Assembly: GCA_016703425.1 (NCBI GenBank) | Contig: JADJCA010000008.1 | Span: forward strand, 62,001 to 126,000 | Source of the DNA: Myxococcales bacterium | Lineage (GTDB): Bacteria; Myxococcota_A; Polyangia; Polyangiales; Polyangiaceae | Direction of reading: 5' to 3' | Length of the DNA stretch: 64,000 bases | In this document: positions 1-8,839 of the stretch, in pieces | Layout: each line of letters begins with the position of its first letter | Numbering within the stretch: position 1 is the first letter of the stretch | Made by a program: the position numbers and the translations under genes | Notes under the pieces: model-generated | Databases searched by the model: none | The model's input: only the letters and a program-made list of their open reading frames with translations | Told to the model about the DNA's origin: nothing

Positions 1-1094
1 AGCTGACGGGCAACGGCGTTGTGAAGCTCCCTGACGTTGCCAGGCCATGCGTATTCCTCGAAGCGTTGCACGAGGTCGGGCGGGAGCGCGGCCTCGTCGC
101 CACCGAGGATGGCCCAGAAGCAGCGCGTGAGCAGCGCCACGTCGCCTTGCCGATTGCGAAGCGGCGGGAGGTCGACGCGCGCCACGGCGAGGCGAAAGAA
201 GAGGTCGTCGCGGAAGCGGCGCGCTTGAACCTCGCGATCGAGATCGCGCCGCGTCGCCGCGAGGATGCGCACGTCGACGTGGGCCCATTTGCTGCCACCG
301 ACGCGTTTGACCTCGTGCTTCTCGATGGCGCGAAGGAGCTTCGCCTGGAGCCCCACTTCGAGGTCACCGATCTCATCGATAAACAGCGTGCCCTTGTTCG
401 CTTCCTCGAAGAGCCCAACGCGCTCCGTGACGGCGCCCGTAAAGGCGCCGCGCTCGTGCCCGAAGAGCTCTGCCTCCACGAGCTGCGGCGACACGGTCGT
501 GCAATCAAAGACGACGAAGGGCCCATCGCGGCGCGCGCTCGCGTCGTGGATCGACTCGGCCAAGACCTCCTTTCCGGTGCCCGTCTCGCCTTCGATGAGG
601 ACCGGCACGTCAGACGCCGCGAGCTTCTCGAAGACCGGGTAGAGGCGGCGCATCTCCGGGCTCGCCCCCAGCGTCCGCCCGAACCGCGTCTCCTGCGAGG
701 CCGCCACAACACGCGGCGTTACGTCGATGTCGACGCGCAACGTCGTGGCGCCGAGCGTGATGAGCTCCCCGCTGCGAAGGTAGGCGTCGCGCACCCGCAC
801 GCCGCTCACGAAGGTCCCGTTACTCGAACCGAGATCGAGGATGCGGAGCGCACCACCCTCCAATTCGAAGGCAGCGTGGCGACGCGAGACGGTCTTGTCC
901 GTCAGTCGCACGTGACACGCGGGGCTCTGCCCGACGAGGACCCGACGCGACGCGCAGTCGTCGATGGCAAACGTCGGGTTCGGCTCCGAGCCCTCCACGA
1001 CACTGAGCATGAAGCCCGGCGACATGAGCGGTCCGGGGCGGACGCGGGAGCGGATGAGCGCTGTTGCACCGTCTTCGCGAGAGATGTCAGCCAT
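1..1094 (-). CDS. FHA-domain sigma54-dependent activator (3' end outside window)
   Basis: Reading from an ATG at 1094, about 364 residues are visible and the frame is still open at base 1. An N-terminal FHA domain (about residues 28-125) carries GQSPACH, SRRH and LGSSNGTF, so it should bind phosphothreonine. The AAA+ domain follows: Walker A GETGTGKE (about 169-176), a canonical GAFTGA sigma54-contact loop (about 216-221), Walker B TLFIDE (about 236-241), the FRDDLFFRL arginine-finger region, and WPGNVREL near the edge. The Fis-type HTH lies beyond the window. FHA in place of a receiver suggests control by a Ser/Thr kinase; the kinase at 2197-3672 is a possible but unproven partner. Identity of family and domains is clear from the motifs; targets are unknown. 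Confidence 0.93.
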   Translation of the reverse strand, partial: MADISREDGATALIRSRVRPGPLMSPGFMLSVVEGSEPNPTFAIDDCASRRVLVGQSPACHVRLTDKTVSRRHAAFELEGGALRILDLGSSNGTFVSGVRVRDAYLRSGELITLGATTLRVDIDVTPRVVAASQETRFGRTLGASPEMRRLYPVFEKLAASDVPVLIEGETGTGKEVLAESIHDASARRDGPFVVFDCTTVSPQLVEAELFGHERGAFTGAVTERVGLFEEANKGTLFIDEIGDLEVGLQAKLLRAIEKHEVKRVGGSKWAHVDVRILAATRRDLDREVQARRFRDDLFFRLAVARVDLPPLRNRQGDVALLTRCFWAILGGDEAALPPDLVQRFEEYAWPGNVRELHNAVARQ

Positions 1095-1160
1095 GGCTGA
1101 CGAGACTACACCGGCCACCGCGCGGAGCCCGCGCGATAGCGAAGCGACGGCGAGCGACGC

Positions 1161-2174
1161 CTAGAAGGACAGCGCCGCCGCCGGGCGGCGGGCCGACGTC
1201 GACGCCGCTTTCGTCGGCGTGAGCAGCAGAACGGCGCTCGCCACCAGCAGCGTCACGCCGAGCGCCGCGGCGCCGTCGGCGACGTAGGCCTGCGCGTCGA
1301 GCTCTCGGTACGTGCTCTGACGCTCGGCAAGCGGGAGCGCGTCGTCTTTGGTGTCACTCGACCGAACGAGCACGGAGACGCCGAAGCCCGCTCCCACGGC
1401 GAGCGCCGTCACTCCGCCTGCCCCAAGAACCCAGCCCAGCGTCGAGCGAGGGGGCGTGGCACCGGTTGCGGCAACCGGGGTGCTGGCAGCGTCCGCGCGC
1501 CCTGGCTCCAGGAGCGGAACGGTGACCTCGACGTTCCCCTTCTCCTTCGCGACGCTCGGGCGAAACGTGACAGCGACATGCCCCTTCGCGCTCGCCAAGA
1601 GAACGTGAACGCCTCCGTCGACGGGGAGCCACGTACCGAAACTTGCGGGCGGAATAGCGGCACCGTCGAGCGTCACAGCTAGCCCCTCGATGCGGCGCAC
1701 CGCCTCCGGCACGACCACGCGGAGCTTCGAGAGTCGCGGCTCGATGGCGGCGGCGCGCCCCTCCGAGAGCTCGGCACGATCGGGTCGCGTGGCCCTCGAA
1801 CGCGCCGTGACCTCGCGAAACTGAAGCCACGCGGTGGCGAAACGCCCGAGCCGTTCGTTGCAGAGTGCAAGATTGAAGAGCGTCCCCATGGCGGCGCGGT
1901 CCACGCGGTAGCTCTCGTCGAACTTCTTGCAGGCGGCCTCGCGCTGGCCCTGAGCCAGCAGCGTCCGTCCTTCCGCGAAGAGGGCTTCGGCGGCCGCCTG
2001 CGGCGTCGCGGGCTCTTGCGCCGTGCCCTTGGAGGTCGCCAAGGCGAGAGCCAGACCGACGAGCGCGGCGGCCGCGCGCGTTCCCCTCCGAGGCAGCCGC
2101 TTCACGACGCCAAGGATACTGTCCGTCTTGGTTCCCGTCTTGGTTCCCGTCTTGGTTCCCGTCTTGGTTCGCAT
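1161..2174 (-). CDS. secreted TPR-like/PEGA-like protein with C-terminal membrane segments
   Basis: The 337-residue product has an odd N-terminus of repeated KTGT units (residues 4-17) and then a basic, hydrophobic signal-like stretch (RRGTRAAAALVGLALALA). Residues 55-115 look like a TPR pair (ALFAEGRTLLAQGQREAACKK, then FNLALCNERLGRF). A beta-rich segment about 150-230 resembles PEGA-type domains, and two hydrophobic stretches (about 243-268 and 300-320) precede the end. The gene lies 22 bp after the Ser/Thr kinase on the same strand, a common myxobacterial arrangement, so it is probably co-transcribed and may act in the envelope. An in-frame GTG just upstream of KRLPRR would start directly at the signal peptide and remove the repeats, so the true start is uncertain. 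No enzyme motif is visible. Confidence 0.8.
   Translation of the reverse strand: MRTKTGTKTGTKTGTKTDSILGVVKRLPRRGTRAAAALVGLALALATSKGTAQEPATPQAAAEALFAEGRTLLAQGQREAACKKFDESYRVDRAAMGTLFNLALCNERLGRFATAWLQFREVTARSRATRPDRAELSEGRAAAIEPRLSKLRVVVPEAVRRIEGLAVTLDGAAIPPASFGTWLPVDGGVHVLLASAKGHVAVTFRPSVAKEKGNVEVTVPLLEPGRADAASTPVAATGATPPRSTLGWVLGAGGVTALAVGAGFGVSVLVRSSDTKDDALPLAERQSTYRELDAQAYVADGAAALGVTLLVASAVLLLTPTKAASTSARRPAAALSF
2131..2166. repeat. three perfect 12-bp tandem repeats at a gene 5' end
   Basis: GTTCCCGTCTTG occurs three times back to back, with partial copies on both sides (2123-2130 and 2167-2170). On the minus strand it encodes the KTGT units at the start of the 1161-2174 gene. The 12-bp unit keeps the frame when copy number changes. 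It lies between the kinase stop and the signal peptide of the downstream gene. Confidence 0.95.
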
Positions 2175-2196
2175 GCGGACGCGCCCTGGTTCTGGC

Positions 2197-3672
2197 TCAA
2201 TTGCGGTCGCCCGCGGCGCGCGTGTCCTCGGGATCCTGCGGTGTCTTCGTGGGCGGTAGCCGGCTCGACGCGGCGGCCTTGCCAGTTGTGCGAACGACGG
2301 GACGCGCGCCCGCCGGCGGCCGAGCCGCGGTGGCAGACGCCGTCATGGGGACCGGTGGCGCGGAGGCGCTGTTAGCCAACGTCGACGGCAACGTCGACGG
2401 CTCGGGTCGCGCGGAGGACGGCGTCGAGGGCGCGGGCACGGCTGCTGACGGCGGCGCTGGTGCCGGCGCGGGGGTCGCCGTGACTTCTTGGATCGGTGTG
2501 TCGTCGCGTGCCTGGAAGCGCCAGAGCGCCACGAGGGCGGCGATTGCAACGGCACCCATGCCGAGCCAAGCGCCCAGCTGCCACGTGCGCGCCGAACGGG
2601 CAGGGCCCGTCGTGAGCGCCGTGCCCGTCACGACGGGTGCCACCCTTTCGCTCTCCACTTCCGTTGGCCCTTCGATGGGCGTGGCGGCACGCTCCGCCTG
2701 CCGCGCGAACTGAGCGCGCCGATCCAGCTCATCGCTGGCCACCATGTCGAGAAACCTCACCACCTCCTCGCGCGTCGCCGGCGGGCAGGCCTCGATGAGT
2801 TCGACAGCCATGGCCTCGGCGGTCTCGAAGCGCGCGCGCGGCGCCGCCGCGAGGGCGCGAAGCGCGCACGCGTCAACGCTCGGTGAAAGGTCGCCCACGA
2901 TCGCGCTCGGCGGTCCCGGGCGCTCTTCCAAGATCTTCAGCATCGCAGTGGCGGGCTCGCCGTCGAAGAGACGCCGCCCTGTGAGCGCCTCCCAAAGGAC
3001 GATGCCGGCGGCGAAGACGTCCGTCTGACGCGTGACCGTCATGCCGCGCAGTTGCTCCGGCGCCATGTACGACGCCTTGCCTTTGAGATCGCCGCTCAAC
3101 GTCAGGTGGTCCTTCCGCAGCGCCTTGGCGATGCCGAAGTCGAGCACGCGGGCCGCGCCGTCGGCGCCCACGAGCACGTTGTGCGGCGACACATCGCGAT
3201 GAACGACGCCGAGCGGCGCGCCGTCTTCGTCGCGCGCCTCGTGGGCGGCGTGGAGGCCACGCAGAAGATCGACAACGATGGCGCTCACAATGGGCGGCGG
3301 GATCGGCGTTCCGTAGTCATGGGCAGAAGCGAGGAGGTCGGCCAGCGACACGCCGGCCACGTATTCCATGATGAGGAAGAGGTGCCCGTCTTCGTTGACG
3401 ACGTCGAAGATCGGAACGACGTTCGGGTGGCGCACACGCGCTGTGATCCGCGCCTCGTCGAGCAACATGGCAGCGTGTTCGGGGCTCGTGACGAAGAGCG
3501 GGTGGAGCCGCTTCACAGCCACGAGTCGCGTGAAGCCCGATGAGCCGAGCAGGCGCCCCATGTGCACGCTCGCCATGCCGCCTTGCGCGAAGGCCCCGAA
3601 GACAAGGTAGCGCCCGATGCGCTGAGGCACCGAGTTGGGGGGCGTAACAACGGGCTCGGACGCCGGCTTCAC
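2197..3672 (-). CDS. membrane-anchored serine/threonine protein kinase
   Basis: This is a Hanks-type kinase. Counting from the preferred GTG at 3672 (GAGGA Shine-Dalgarno 7 bases upstream), the product is 491 residues. It has the glycine loop (FAQGGMASV), VAVK lysine (about residue 54), alpha-C Glu in LLDEAR (about 73), catalytic HRDVSPHN (about 158-165), DFG (about 178-180) and APEQ (about 204-207). A single membrane segment near residues 362-382 separates the cytoplasmic kinase from a Pro/Ala/Ser-rich outer tail without a recognised sensor domain. A longer TTG start at 3702 is possible but has no ribosome-binding site. The next gene downstream, a secreted TPR-like protein, is only 22 bp away. 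Substrates are not shown by the sequence; nearby FHA-domain activators are plausible readers. Confidence 0.95.
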   Translation of the reverse strand: MKPASEPVVTPPNSVPQRIGRYLVFGAFAQGGMASVHMGRLLGSSGFTRLVAVKRLHPLFVTSPEHAAMLLDEARITARVRHPNVVPIFDVVNEDGHLFLIMEYVAGVSLADLLASAHDYGTPIPPPIVSAIVVDLLRGLHAAHEARDEDGAPLGVVHRDVSPHNVLVGADGAARVLDFGIAKALRKDHLTLSGDLKGKASYMAPEQLRGMTVTRQTDVFAAGIVLWEALTGRRLFDGEPATAMLKILEERPGPPSAIVGDLSPSVDACALRALAAAPRARFETAEAMAVELIEACPPATREEVVRFLDMVASDELDRRAQFARQAERAATPIEGPTEVESERVAPVVTGTALTTGPARSARTWQLGAWLGMGAVAIAALVALWRFQARDDTPIQEVTATPAPAPAPPSAAVPAPSTPSSARPEPSTLPSTLANSASAPPVPMTASATAARPPAGARPVVRTTGKAAASSRLPPTKTPQDPEDTRAAGDRN

Positions 3673-3764
3673 GGAGCGTCCTCGCGGAAGTTCGCGGGGC
3701 AAGAAGGGAGCGGCGCGCGAGGCATGGTCGCCGGTCCAGGATAGCTGACCGGCGGCCGCGGCCT

Positions 3765-3803
3765 AAAAACACGGCGCGGCCCTCCCGAGGTGCGCGCGCC
3801 GTG
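3765..3803 (-). terminator. rho-independent terminator after the 3817-4212 gene
   Basis: Read on the minus strand, CACGGCGCG and CGCGCCGTG form a perfect 9-bp stem with a 16-base loop, followed at once by TTTTT (the A-run at 3765-3769). It lies 14 bp beyond the stop of the 3817-4212 gene and about 90 bp before the kinase start. It therefore insulates the kinase operon and supports the small upstream gene as real. Confidence 0.85.
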
Positions 3804-3816
3804 GTGCGCGGCGCCG

Positions 3817-4212
3817 TCAATGGACGCCGGGCCCCGTCATGAGACCCGCGAGGCCGCGAAGGAAGGCGGCGTCGGCGTCGCGCTCGTTCACGTCGTCCGA
3901 TGCACCTCCCCTTAGAACTCCGGAGACCGCGAGCGTTGTCACGCCAAAAACCTGCACGGCGGAGAACGTCCCGTCCGCGTTCTCAGTCATCACGACGCGG
4001 CAAGACGACGGCGCTGGCTCCGGGTCAGCCGACCACGCGGCATACTCGTGGAAGTCGTCATCGGCCACGAGACCGAGCGTCGCGATGGGCTCGCCGAAGC
4101 CGCTGGCACCGAAGATGTCGCGCTCGCAGGACTTGGCCGGAGGGATGAACGAGTCCGCGTGCGCGGGCACGACGAACGGAGACACGCTCAGGCGAACTCT
4201 TGTGGTCGGCAT
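3817..4212 (-). CDS. small protein of unknown function
   Basis: A 131-residue product from an ATG at 4212 (a GTG three codons upstream is the alternative). It has no signal peptide or membrane segment and no family I recognise. The middle (DDDFHEYAAWSADPEP, then CRVVMTEN and FSAVQVFGVTTL) looks like a compact alpha/beta or beta-sheet fold, and there are two cysteines (about 35 and 73). Codon use is like neighbouring genes, and a strong intrinsic terminator follows the stop, which together make it a convincing gene. It is probably transcribed alone: about 210 bp separate its start from the 4423-5238 gene upstream. Confidence 0.65.
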   Translation of the reverse strand: MPTTRVRLSVSPFVVPAHADSFIPPAKSCERDIFGASGFGEPIATLGLVADDDFHEYAAWSADPEPAPSSCRVVMTENADGTFSAVQVFGVTTLAVSGVLRGGASDDVNERDADAAFLRGLAGLMTGPGVH

Positions 4213-4422
4213 GCGACCCACGACGCAAGAGCGAGGCCGCGGGGCGCAGGCCTAAATGCCTCGTGTTTCCGCGCGCCGGGCGCGCCCCGCCCTGCCGCCT
4301 GGGGTGAAGTGATTGTTCGCACGAGGAAGCACGCGATCGCAGCGGCCCGGTCGGGCCCCAAGGGACGCGGCGGCTCGTCAATCGCGCGCTTCAGCGTCGC
4401 TCGCGGAGCCACGCGGCAGTCC

Positions 4423-5238
4423 TCAAAAGTACTCGCCGGCGCCAAAGCCACCATCGTTCGCGAAGCCGCCGCCGTTGTCGTACGTCTCGCTCGAGGACGC
4501 GAAGGGCGCCGGCCCAAACGACTCGGCCGGCAACGCCGGCTCGGCGTACGGGTTCGCCACCGGCAGGGTCGGGAGCGGACTCGGCGCGATCGGCTCAGGC
4601 AGCGCGGACGTGGGCACGGGTGCAGGCGGCGTCGGTGCGCCACCTCGTCCGGCACCGCCAGCTCCACCGAGTCCGCCGAGTCCGCCGAGTCCAGGCAGCG
4701 ACAGTCCGCCGCCGGCGCCGCCTTTGCCGCCCCCCAAGAGGCTCGGCACCTGTCCGAGCGCAGAGCCAAGCGAGCCTAGCGAACCCAACGGCGATCCCAG
4801 CGGCGATGCCGGAGCGGCGCCACCGCGAGCGCCCGGTGCGAGGCCTTGAGGAAGTCCCGGAAAGGATGGAAGCTGAGGAAGGCCCGGCACCGACGGCAAG
4901 GAGGGACGAAGCCCTTGCGGCGGCGGTTGGTTGGGACCGCCGAAGATCGGCTGCCCGTTGGGGCCGTACCCGAGCAGCGCACCGACGCTTGGACCTTGAG
5001 GAAATCCTGAAGGCGCGCCGAAGCCGCGCGGCGGCACCTGCGAGAGCCCCGGCCTGTGAAACGGGTCAACGCCGACGAGCGCCTCTGCATCGAGGAACGT
5101 CTGAACCGCGTCGGGCGTGGCGCCGGCGTGCACCAAGAGGTTTTTGGTCGGGTCGAACACGGGCGACGGGCCGATGCCGCCACGCACTGCGAGCCCACCG
5201 CTCACCAAGTCGAGGTCATTGAGGTCGAGTGCTTTCAT
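4423..5238 (-). CDS. double-glycine-leader secreted Pro/Gly-rich protein
   Basis: The start is the ATG at 5238 because AGGAG lies 8 bases before it. The product has 271 residues. Its first 15 residues end in LDLNDLDLVSGG, which fits the leader consensus of class II bacteriocins and other substrates of peptidase-containing ABC exporters (LSxxELxxIxGG); cleavage would follow the Gly-Gly. The mature part has a short ordered-looking segment (about 16-75), then long Pro/Gly/Leu-rich repeats such as GLPQLPSFPGLP, and three GLGG units encoded by a 9-bp tandem repeat near 4671-4688. The C-terminus is rich in Gly, Phe, Tyr and Asp and ends GAGEYF. No cysteine pairs or modification enzyme are nearby, and no exporter is in the window. 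It is divergent from a second leader-bearing gene. The function is unknown; a structural matrix or surface protein is as likely as a toxin. Confidence 0.7.
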   Translation of the reverse strand: MKALDLNDLDLVSGGLAVRGGIGPSPVFDPTKNLLVHAGATPDAVQTFLDAEALVGVDPFHRPGLSQVPPRGFGAPSGFPQGPSVGALLGYGPNGQPIFGGPNQPPPQGLRPSLPSVPGLPQLPSFPGLPQGLAPGARGGAAPASPLGSPLGSLGSLGSALGQVPSLLGGGKGGAGGGLSLPGLGGLGGLGGAGGAGRGGAPTPPAPVPTSALPEPIAPSPLPTLPVANPYAEPALPAESFGPAPFASSSETYDNGGGFANDGGFGAGEYF

Positions 5239-5575
5239 GGGGCGTTCTCCTGATTGGCCATTGAGCAAGAGCTCGGCCAAGGTCGCCAATGAGCCATGCC
5301 GCGCGCTTGCATCGCGTCAGGCCATTTCGAAGCCCGACGAGGCCGCGGTGCGATCGGGCCTACGGATCCGGAAGCAGGCCTTCGCACCTGCAGTCGCACC
5401 TGCCCAGCCACCACGGACCACGGCGCTCGAGTGCGAAGCGCCGCTTCTGGATCGCCACGCGAGGCAAACGCTTCTCGCGGCGCCGCTCGTCGCCGCGAGC
5501 TCGTCGATTTGCTGGAGAACAAGGTCTACGCGCGATGGTCGCTCTCTTGCAGCGCCCAGACGCGAGGAGCCCACC
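5239..5575. promoter_or_regulatory. divergent intergenic region between two double-glycine-leader genes
   Basis: These 337 bp hold no convincing gene and must contain both promoters. Ribosome-binding sites lie at both ends: AGGAG before the minus-strand start at 5238, and AGGAG at 5565-5569 before the plus-strand ATG at 5576. I see no clear palindrome or sigma54 element. Confidence 0.5.
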
Positions 5576-6550
5576 ATGCGAAGCGACCGAATTTCGAAGT
5601 GCCGAGCACGCGCCATGAGCCACCAGATGCGCACCCTTTCACCGATCGAGTTGGGCGACGCGAACGGCGGGTGCGTCAACCAAAGGGTTGGCGGCTACCT
5701 CGTGCACTCCGACGCACCCACGATCGACGTCGCGGTGAACGAGTCGGATCTCTCGGACCCGAATTTTCTCGCCTCCCATGGCCTTACGGCGAAGGCGCTT
5801 ACGCTGGATGAGGACAGCGACGGGAAGATCGACGCGCCGCGGACCCCGTCGCCATCGACGCTCTCGGCGTCAGCCCAACCTGCTGCAGAACGAGAGGGGC
5901 ACCACGGGGGGACGGGCTCCGCGTTGGCCACCAGCTCCTTCGCCAGCGCGCCCCTCGTGCCTTTCGGCTACGGCTACGGCGGCGACGGCGGCTTTTGGAA
6001 CGCAACACCGAGCGGCTACGCGCTCGTCGCGCCTGGGACCTCCGCCTTCGCGGCGCCCCTAGCCGGGTACGGAGCCTTCGGCGATTGGACACGCCCATTC
6101 GGCAGCGCGTTGGGCGGTGCGGCGGGGAGCGAGTCGTTTGCCTTCTCCACGCACACGCCCGTGCCGACGCTCGGCGGCGCCGCGGCGGCGTTTGGTAGCT
6201 TCACCGACTCGCCGGGCCTCGACTCCTACGACTCGTTCGGCTTCTCGCTTCACACGCCCTGGACTGCCGACGGTACGGGCGCCGCCGACACACTGGCTGT
6301 GCCAGCCTTCGTCGCCCAACCGACGAGCGGCGCGGGCGCCGCGTCCTCCGTCGCACTACCCGCCTTTGTCAGCGTCGATGGCGCCGAGCCGAGCGGCGGC
6401 AACGCTCTCAGTCTCCTCAGCGCCGGCGCGAACCCCCGCGGTTCCGCCTTCGCTGCGTCACAAGCATCTCCACGAGGCGCAGCCGCCGCGCCACTCGAAC
6501 ACGCGGCGAACCCAGCGCTTCGAGGTTTCGTGTTTGGTGTTCCGCGCTAG
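5576..6550 (+). CDS. double-glycine-leader secreted low-complexity protein
   Basis: The ATG at 5576 has AGGAG 6 bases upstream and gives 324 residues. Residues 21-32 read LSPIELGDANGG, an exact spacing match to the double-glycine leader consensus, so cleavage after Gly32 is predicted. A later ATG at 5615 or 5627 would keep the same motif with a shorter leader. The mature part is rich in Ala, Gly, Ser, Phe and Tyr, with patches such as FGYGYGGDGGFW and related FSTHTP/FSLHTP segments near residues 190 and 230, a weak internal duplication. No catalytic motif is present. The gene is divergent from the other leader-bearing protein, so the two probably form one regulated system. Export would need a PCAT-type transporter encoded elsewhere. 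Confidence 0.68.
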   Translation: MRSDRISKCRARAMSHQMRTLSPIELGDANGGCVNQRVGGYLVHSDAPTIDVAVNESDLSDPNFLASHGLTAKALTLDEDSDGKIDAPRTPSPSTLSASAQPAAEREGHHGGTGSALATSSFASAPLVPFGYGYGGDGGFWNATPSGYALVAPGTSAFAAPLAGYGAFGDWTRPFGSALGGAAGSESFAFSTHTPVPTLGGAAAAFGSFTDSPGLDSYDSFGFSLHTPWTADGTGAADTLAVPAFVAQPTSGAGAASSVALPAFVSVDGAEPSGGNALSLLSAGANPRGSAFAASQASPRGAAAAPLEHAANPALRGFVFGVPR

Positions 6551-6798
6551 CGCTCGCTTGATGGATCGAGGCCGACGCCAAGGCCAAGCTGACGAGCCTC
6601 CTCGCTCGCTTTGTGGCGGAAGTGGCCCCCCTGAGCCCGGCTCCGCGCGGAGGCACATGCTCCACGCGCGGCTGAGCTGGGGAGCCGCGGCCGGATCGCC
6701 GCCTATCCATCTGGGCGCGGTCCGGGCGCCGACACGGGTAGATGCGGGCCCCTCTGTGGGGGACCATTACGGCATGAGCGTTGCGTACGAACGCCTAC

Positions 6799-8649
6799 AT
6801 GCGCTCCCTCCGCTGGCTCCCCGTTCTGGTCTTCACGTCCCTCGCGCTCCCGAGCTCCGTCGGCTGTTCCTCGACGAGCGAAGAGGAGGTGAGCGAAGAC
6901 GACGCGGCGCTCACCACGGCCGAGTCGCTCCAAGACGAGGTGCGCCTCCTTGGCGGTTCGCCGGAAGAGGTCGCACAGCTCTTCCGTCTCGTCGACAAGC
7001 GGATTGCCGACCTCGAAGCGAAGAAGGCAGCGTCGAAGGTCCAGGCAAAGGCCGACGTCGAGGCCTACTCCGGAAACCAGTGGGCACGCTCCTTCTTCCG
7101 GCAGGATGAGAAGGAGGCGGCCATCGATGCGCGCGCCTCCGACATCTTCGATCGCCCCGAGCGCCGCGCCCTCGCCGGCGCGAAGACGCAACGGCAGCTC
7201 GTCGACGAGCTCGGGAAGCTCCTCGCCGCCGGCACCGCCGGTTCGCTCGACGAGCCCACAGCGCGCGCCGCGTACATCCGGCGCGGCTACGTCGAGATCG
7301 CCATCGCCATTCAACTCACCGATGAGAGCGGTTTCGGCGGCCAGCTCGTCGCGCGCATCCAGCACATCCTTCAGAAGACCTTCCCCTGGCTCGGCAAGAT
7401 GTTCAAAGGCATGAAGCGCGATCGGCCCGCCGCGGGCCTCGAAGGCGAAGCCGTCAACATCGACCGGAGCGGCCCCGAAGATCAACTCTGGAAGAAGGAT
7501 CCCATCAACTCGACCGTGTGGCACCCGCGTAGCGCCGCCGACATCACCCCCGCGAACCTCTACCGCGGGCCATGGTTCAACGGCACCTCGGTGCCGCGCA
7601 CGCCCAAGCCCGGCGAGCTCTGGAAGCTCGCTGGCTTCCGCAGCCAAGCGTCCGATGGCTCGCACCCGTCGATCGACATCATCAACGGCAGCGATGAAGT
7701 GAAACTGAAGTTCCGTGATCAGATGGATGTGTTCGAGGAAGGGCCGAACACGCGAATCATGTGGGCCCTCGGCTACGACACCGATCCGAACTACGTCTTC
7801 AAGGAGGTTCGCGTCGAGCCGCGCGTCGTCGTGGCGGCCGCGGCCAGCGTGGAGCGCATCGGTCTCAAGTTCGGCCCCAAAGACGACCGCACAGTGCCGG
7901 GCCGTCCGCCGCAAGGGCTCTCGATCACGGTCAACCCCATCAAGAAGGCGCCCGGCGGCGACAACATCACCATTCACTTCCGCGACGGCCACGACGAAAC
8001 CGGCGACATCGCCCTCGACAGCTTGAAACGCGCCGAAGACGACCGACCGTTCTTGGATTCGATGGAGTTCGTCACGGTCAAGCGCGTCTTCGGTGAAGTC
8101 GATGCGCCCAACAAGCGCGACGCCGTGGGGCTTTGGGACTTTGATGGCGACGGGCAAGTCGACACGCGGGAGGTCCGCGCCATTGGGATCATTCTTGGCG
8201 CGTGGCTCGGCAACAGCGACGTGAAGTTCAACAACACGCGGCTCGACGTCGAACGGCCCAAGAACGGCGGCGAAGCGAAGTACTTCCACGCCCTCCCCGA
8301 CGTCGGTCACCTGACGCGCAACTTCGGCTTCACGGTCGACATCGATCCGAAGGCCGGGTTTTTCCACCCCGACATGAACGTTTCGACGGTGCGCGCCTTC
8401 GATCGAACGACGCAGAACGACGCGAAGTGGGCCGTCGCCAAGCTGGCTTCGCTGAGCGAAGAGCAGATCGTCGCCTCCGTCGCCGCCGGCGCCTTCAACG
8501 ACGAAGCGCTCGCGCTCTACGCCGAGAAGCTGGTTGCGCGGCGCGACGCGCTGGTGCGCATGTTCGGCCTCGAGGGCGAGTTTGCCCTCCTGCGCCCGAA
8601 CGGTCCGAACCAAACGCCGCCGCCGCGCCGCTTCACCGGCGCAGAGTGA
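6799..8649 (+). CDS. large lipoprotein with one EF-hand-like calcium loop
   Basis: The chosen ATG at 6799 starts a standard lipoprotein signal (MRSLRWLPVLVF..., lipobox SVGC at about 20-23); a TTG at 6781 is the alternative. The 616-residue product has an acidic Ser/Glu/Asp tether after the lipid cysteine, a helical Lys/Glu/Ala-rich region to about residue 140, then a mixed domain of unknown type. Near residue 446 is DFDGDGQVDTRE, which fits the 12-residue EF-hand/dockerin loop DxDxDGxxDxxE and should bind calcium. I do not recognise the full-length family. It is followed on the same strand by another lipoprotein after 190 bp, so they may be separately transcribed. Location: outer membrane or periplasmic face, inferred from the lipobox without Asp at +2. 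Confidence 0.85.
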   Translation: MRSLRWLPVLVFTSLALPSSVGCSSTSEEEVSEDDAALTTAESLQDEVRLLGGSPEEVAQLFRLVDKRIADLEAKKAASKVQAKADVEAYSGNQWARSFFRQDEKEAAIDARASDIFDRPERRALAGAKTQRQLVDELGKLLAAGTAGSLDEPTARAAYIRRGYVEIAIAIQLTDESGFGGQLVARIQHILQKTFPWLGKMFKGMKRDRPAAGLEGEAVNIDRSGPEDQLWKKDPINSTVWHPRSAADITPANLYRGPWFNGTSVPRTPKPGELWKLAGFRSQASDGSHPSIDIINGSDEVKLKFRDQMDVFEEGPNTRIMWALGYDTDPNYVFKEVRVEPRVVVAAAASVERIGLKFGPKDDRTVPGRPPQGLSITVNPIKKAPGGDNITIHFRDGHDETGDIALDSLKRAEDDRPFLDSMEFVTVKRVFGEVDAPNKRDAVGLWDFDGDGQVDTREVRAIGIILGAWLGNSDVKFNNTRLDVERPKNGGEAKYFHALPDVGHLTRNFGFTVDIDPKAGFFHPDMNVSTVRAFDRTTQNDAKWAVAKLASLSEEQIVASVAAGAFNDEALALYAEKLVARRDALVRMFGLEGEFALLRPNGPNQTPPPRRFTGAE

Positions 8650-8839
8650 CGCGACGAGAGCGACGGCGCCGAGCGCGGTGAAGAGCTGATCGTTGCCCGC
8701 GAATGGGACGATTTGTCCCGTCCCGATTCTTTCCGAAAACGGGATCCGCGGAGCCAACACTCGACGAGTCACCGCGCCACGAATTCCGCGGGGACGGCGC
8801 TCTGCTCATGCTGGCAGGCACCTTGCAGCTTTCGCTGCC

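Noticed and set aside
2131..2166. Possible CRISPR-like repeat array
   Set aside because: Repeats are 12 bp and contiguous with no spacers, so they are a coding tandem repeat. The 18-bp repeats at 31267-31338 were rejected as CRISPR for the same reason.
6703..8772. A 689-codon open frame on the minus strand opposite the calcium-loop lipoprotein gene
   Set aside because: It is antisense to a gene with a good signal peptide and EF-hand-like loop. Long antisense frames are expected in GC-rich DNA, and its protein is Arg/Glu/Val-biased without any motif.
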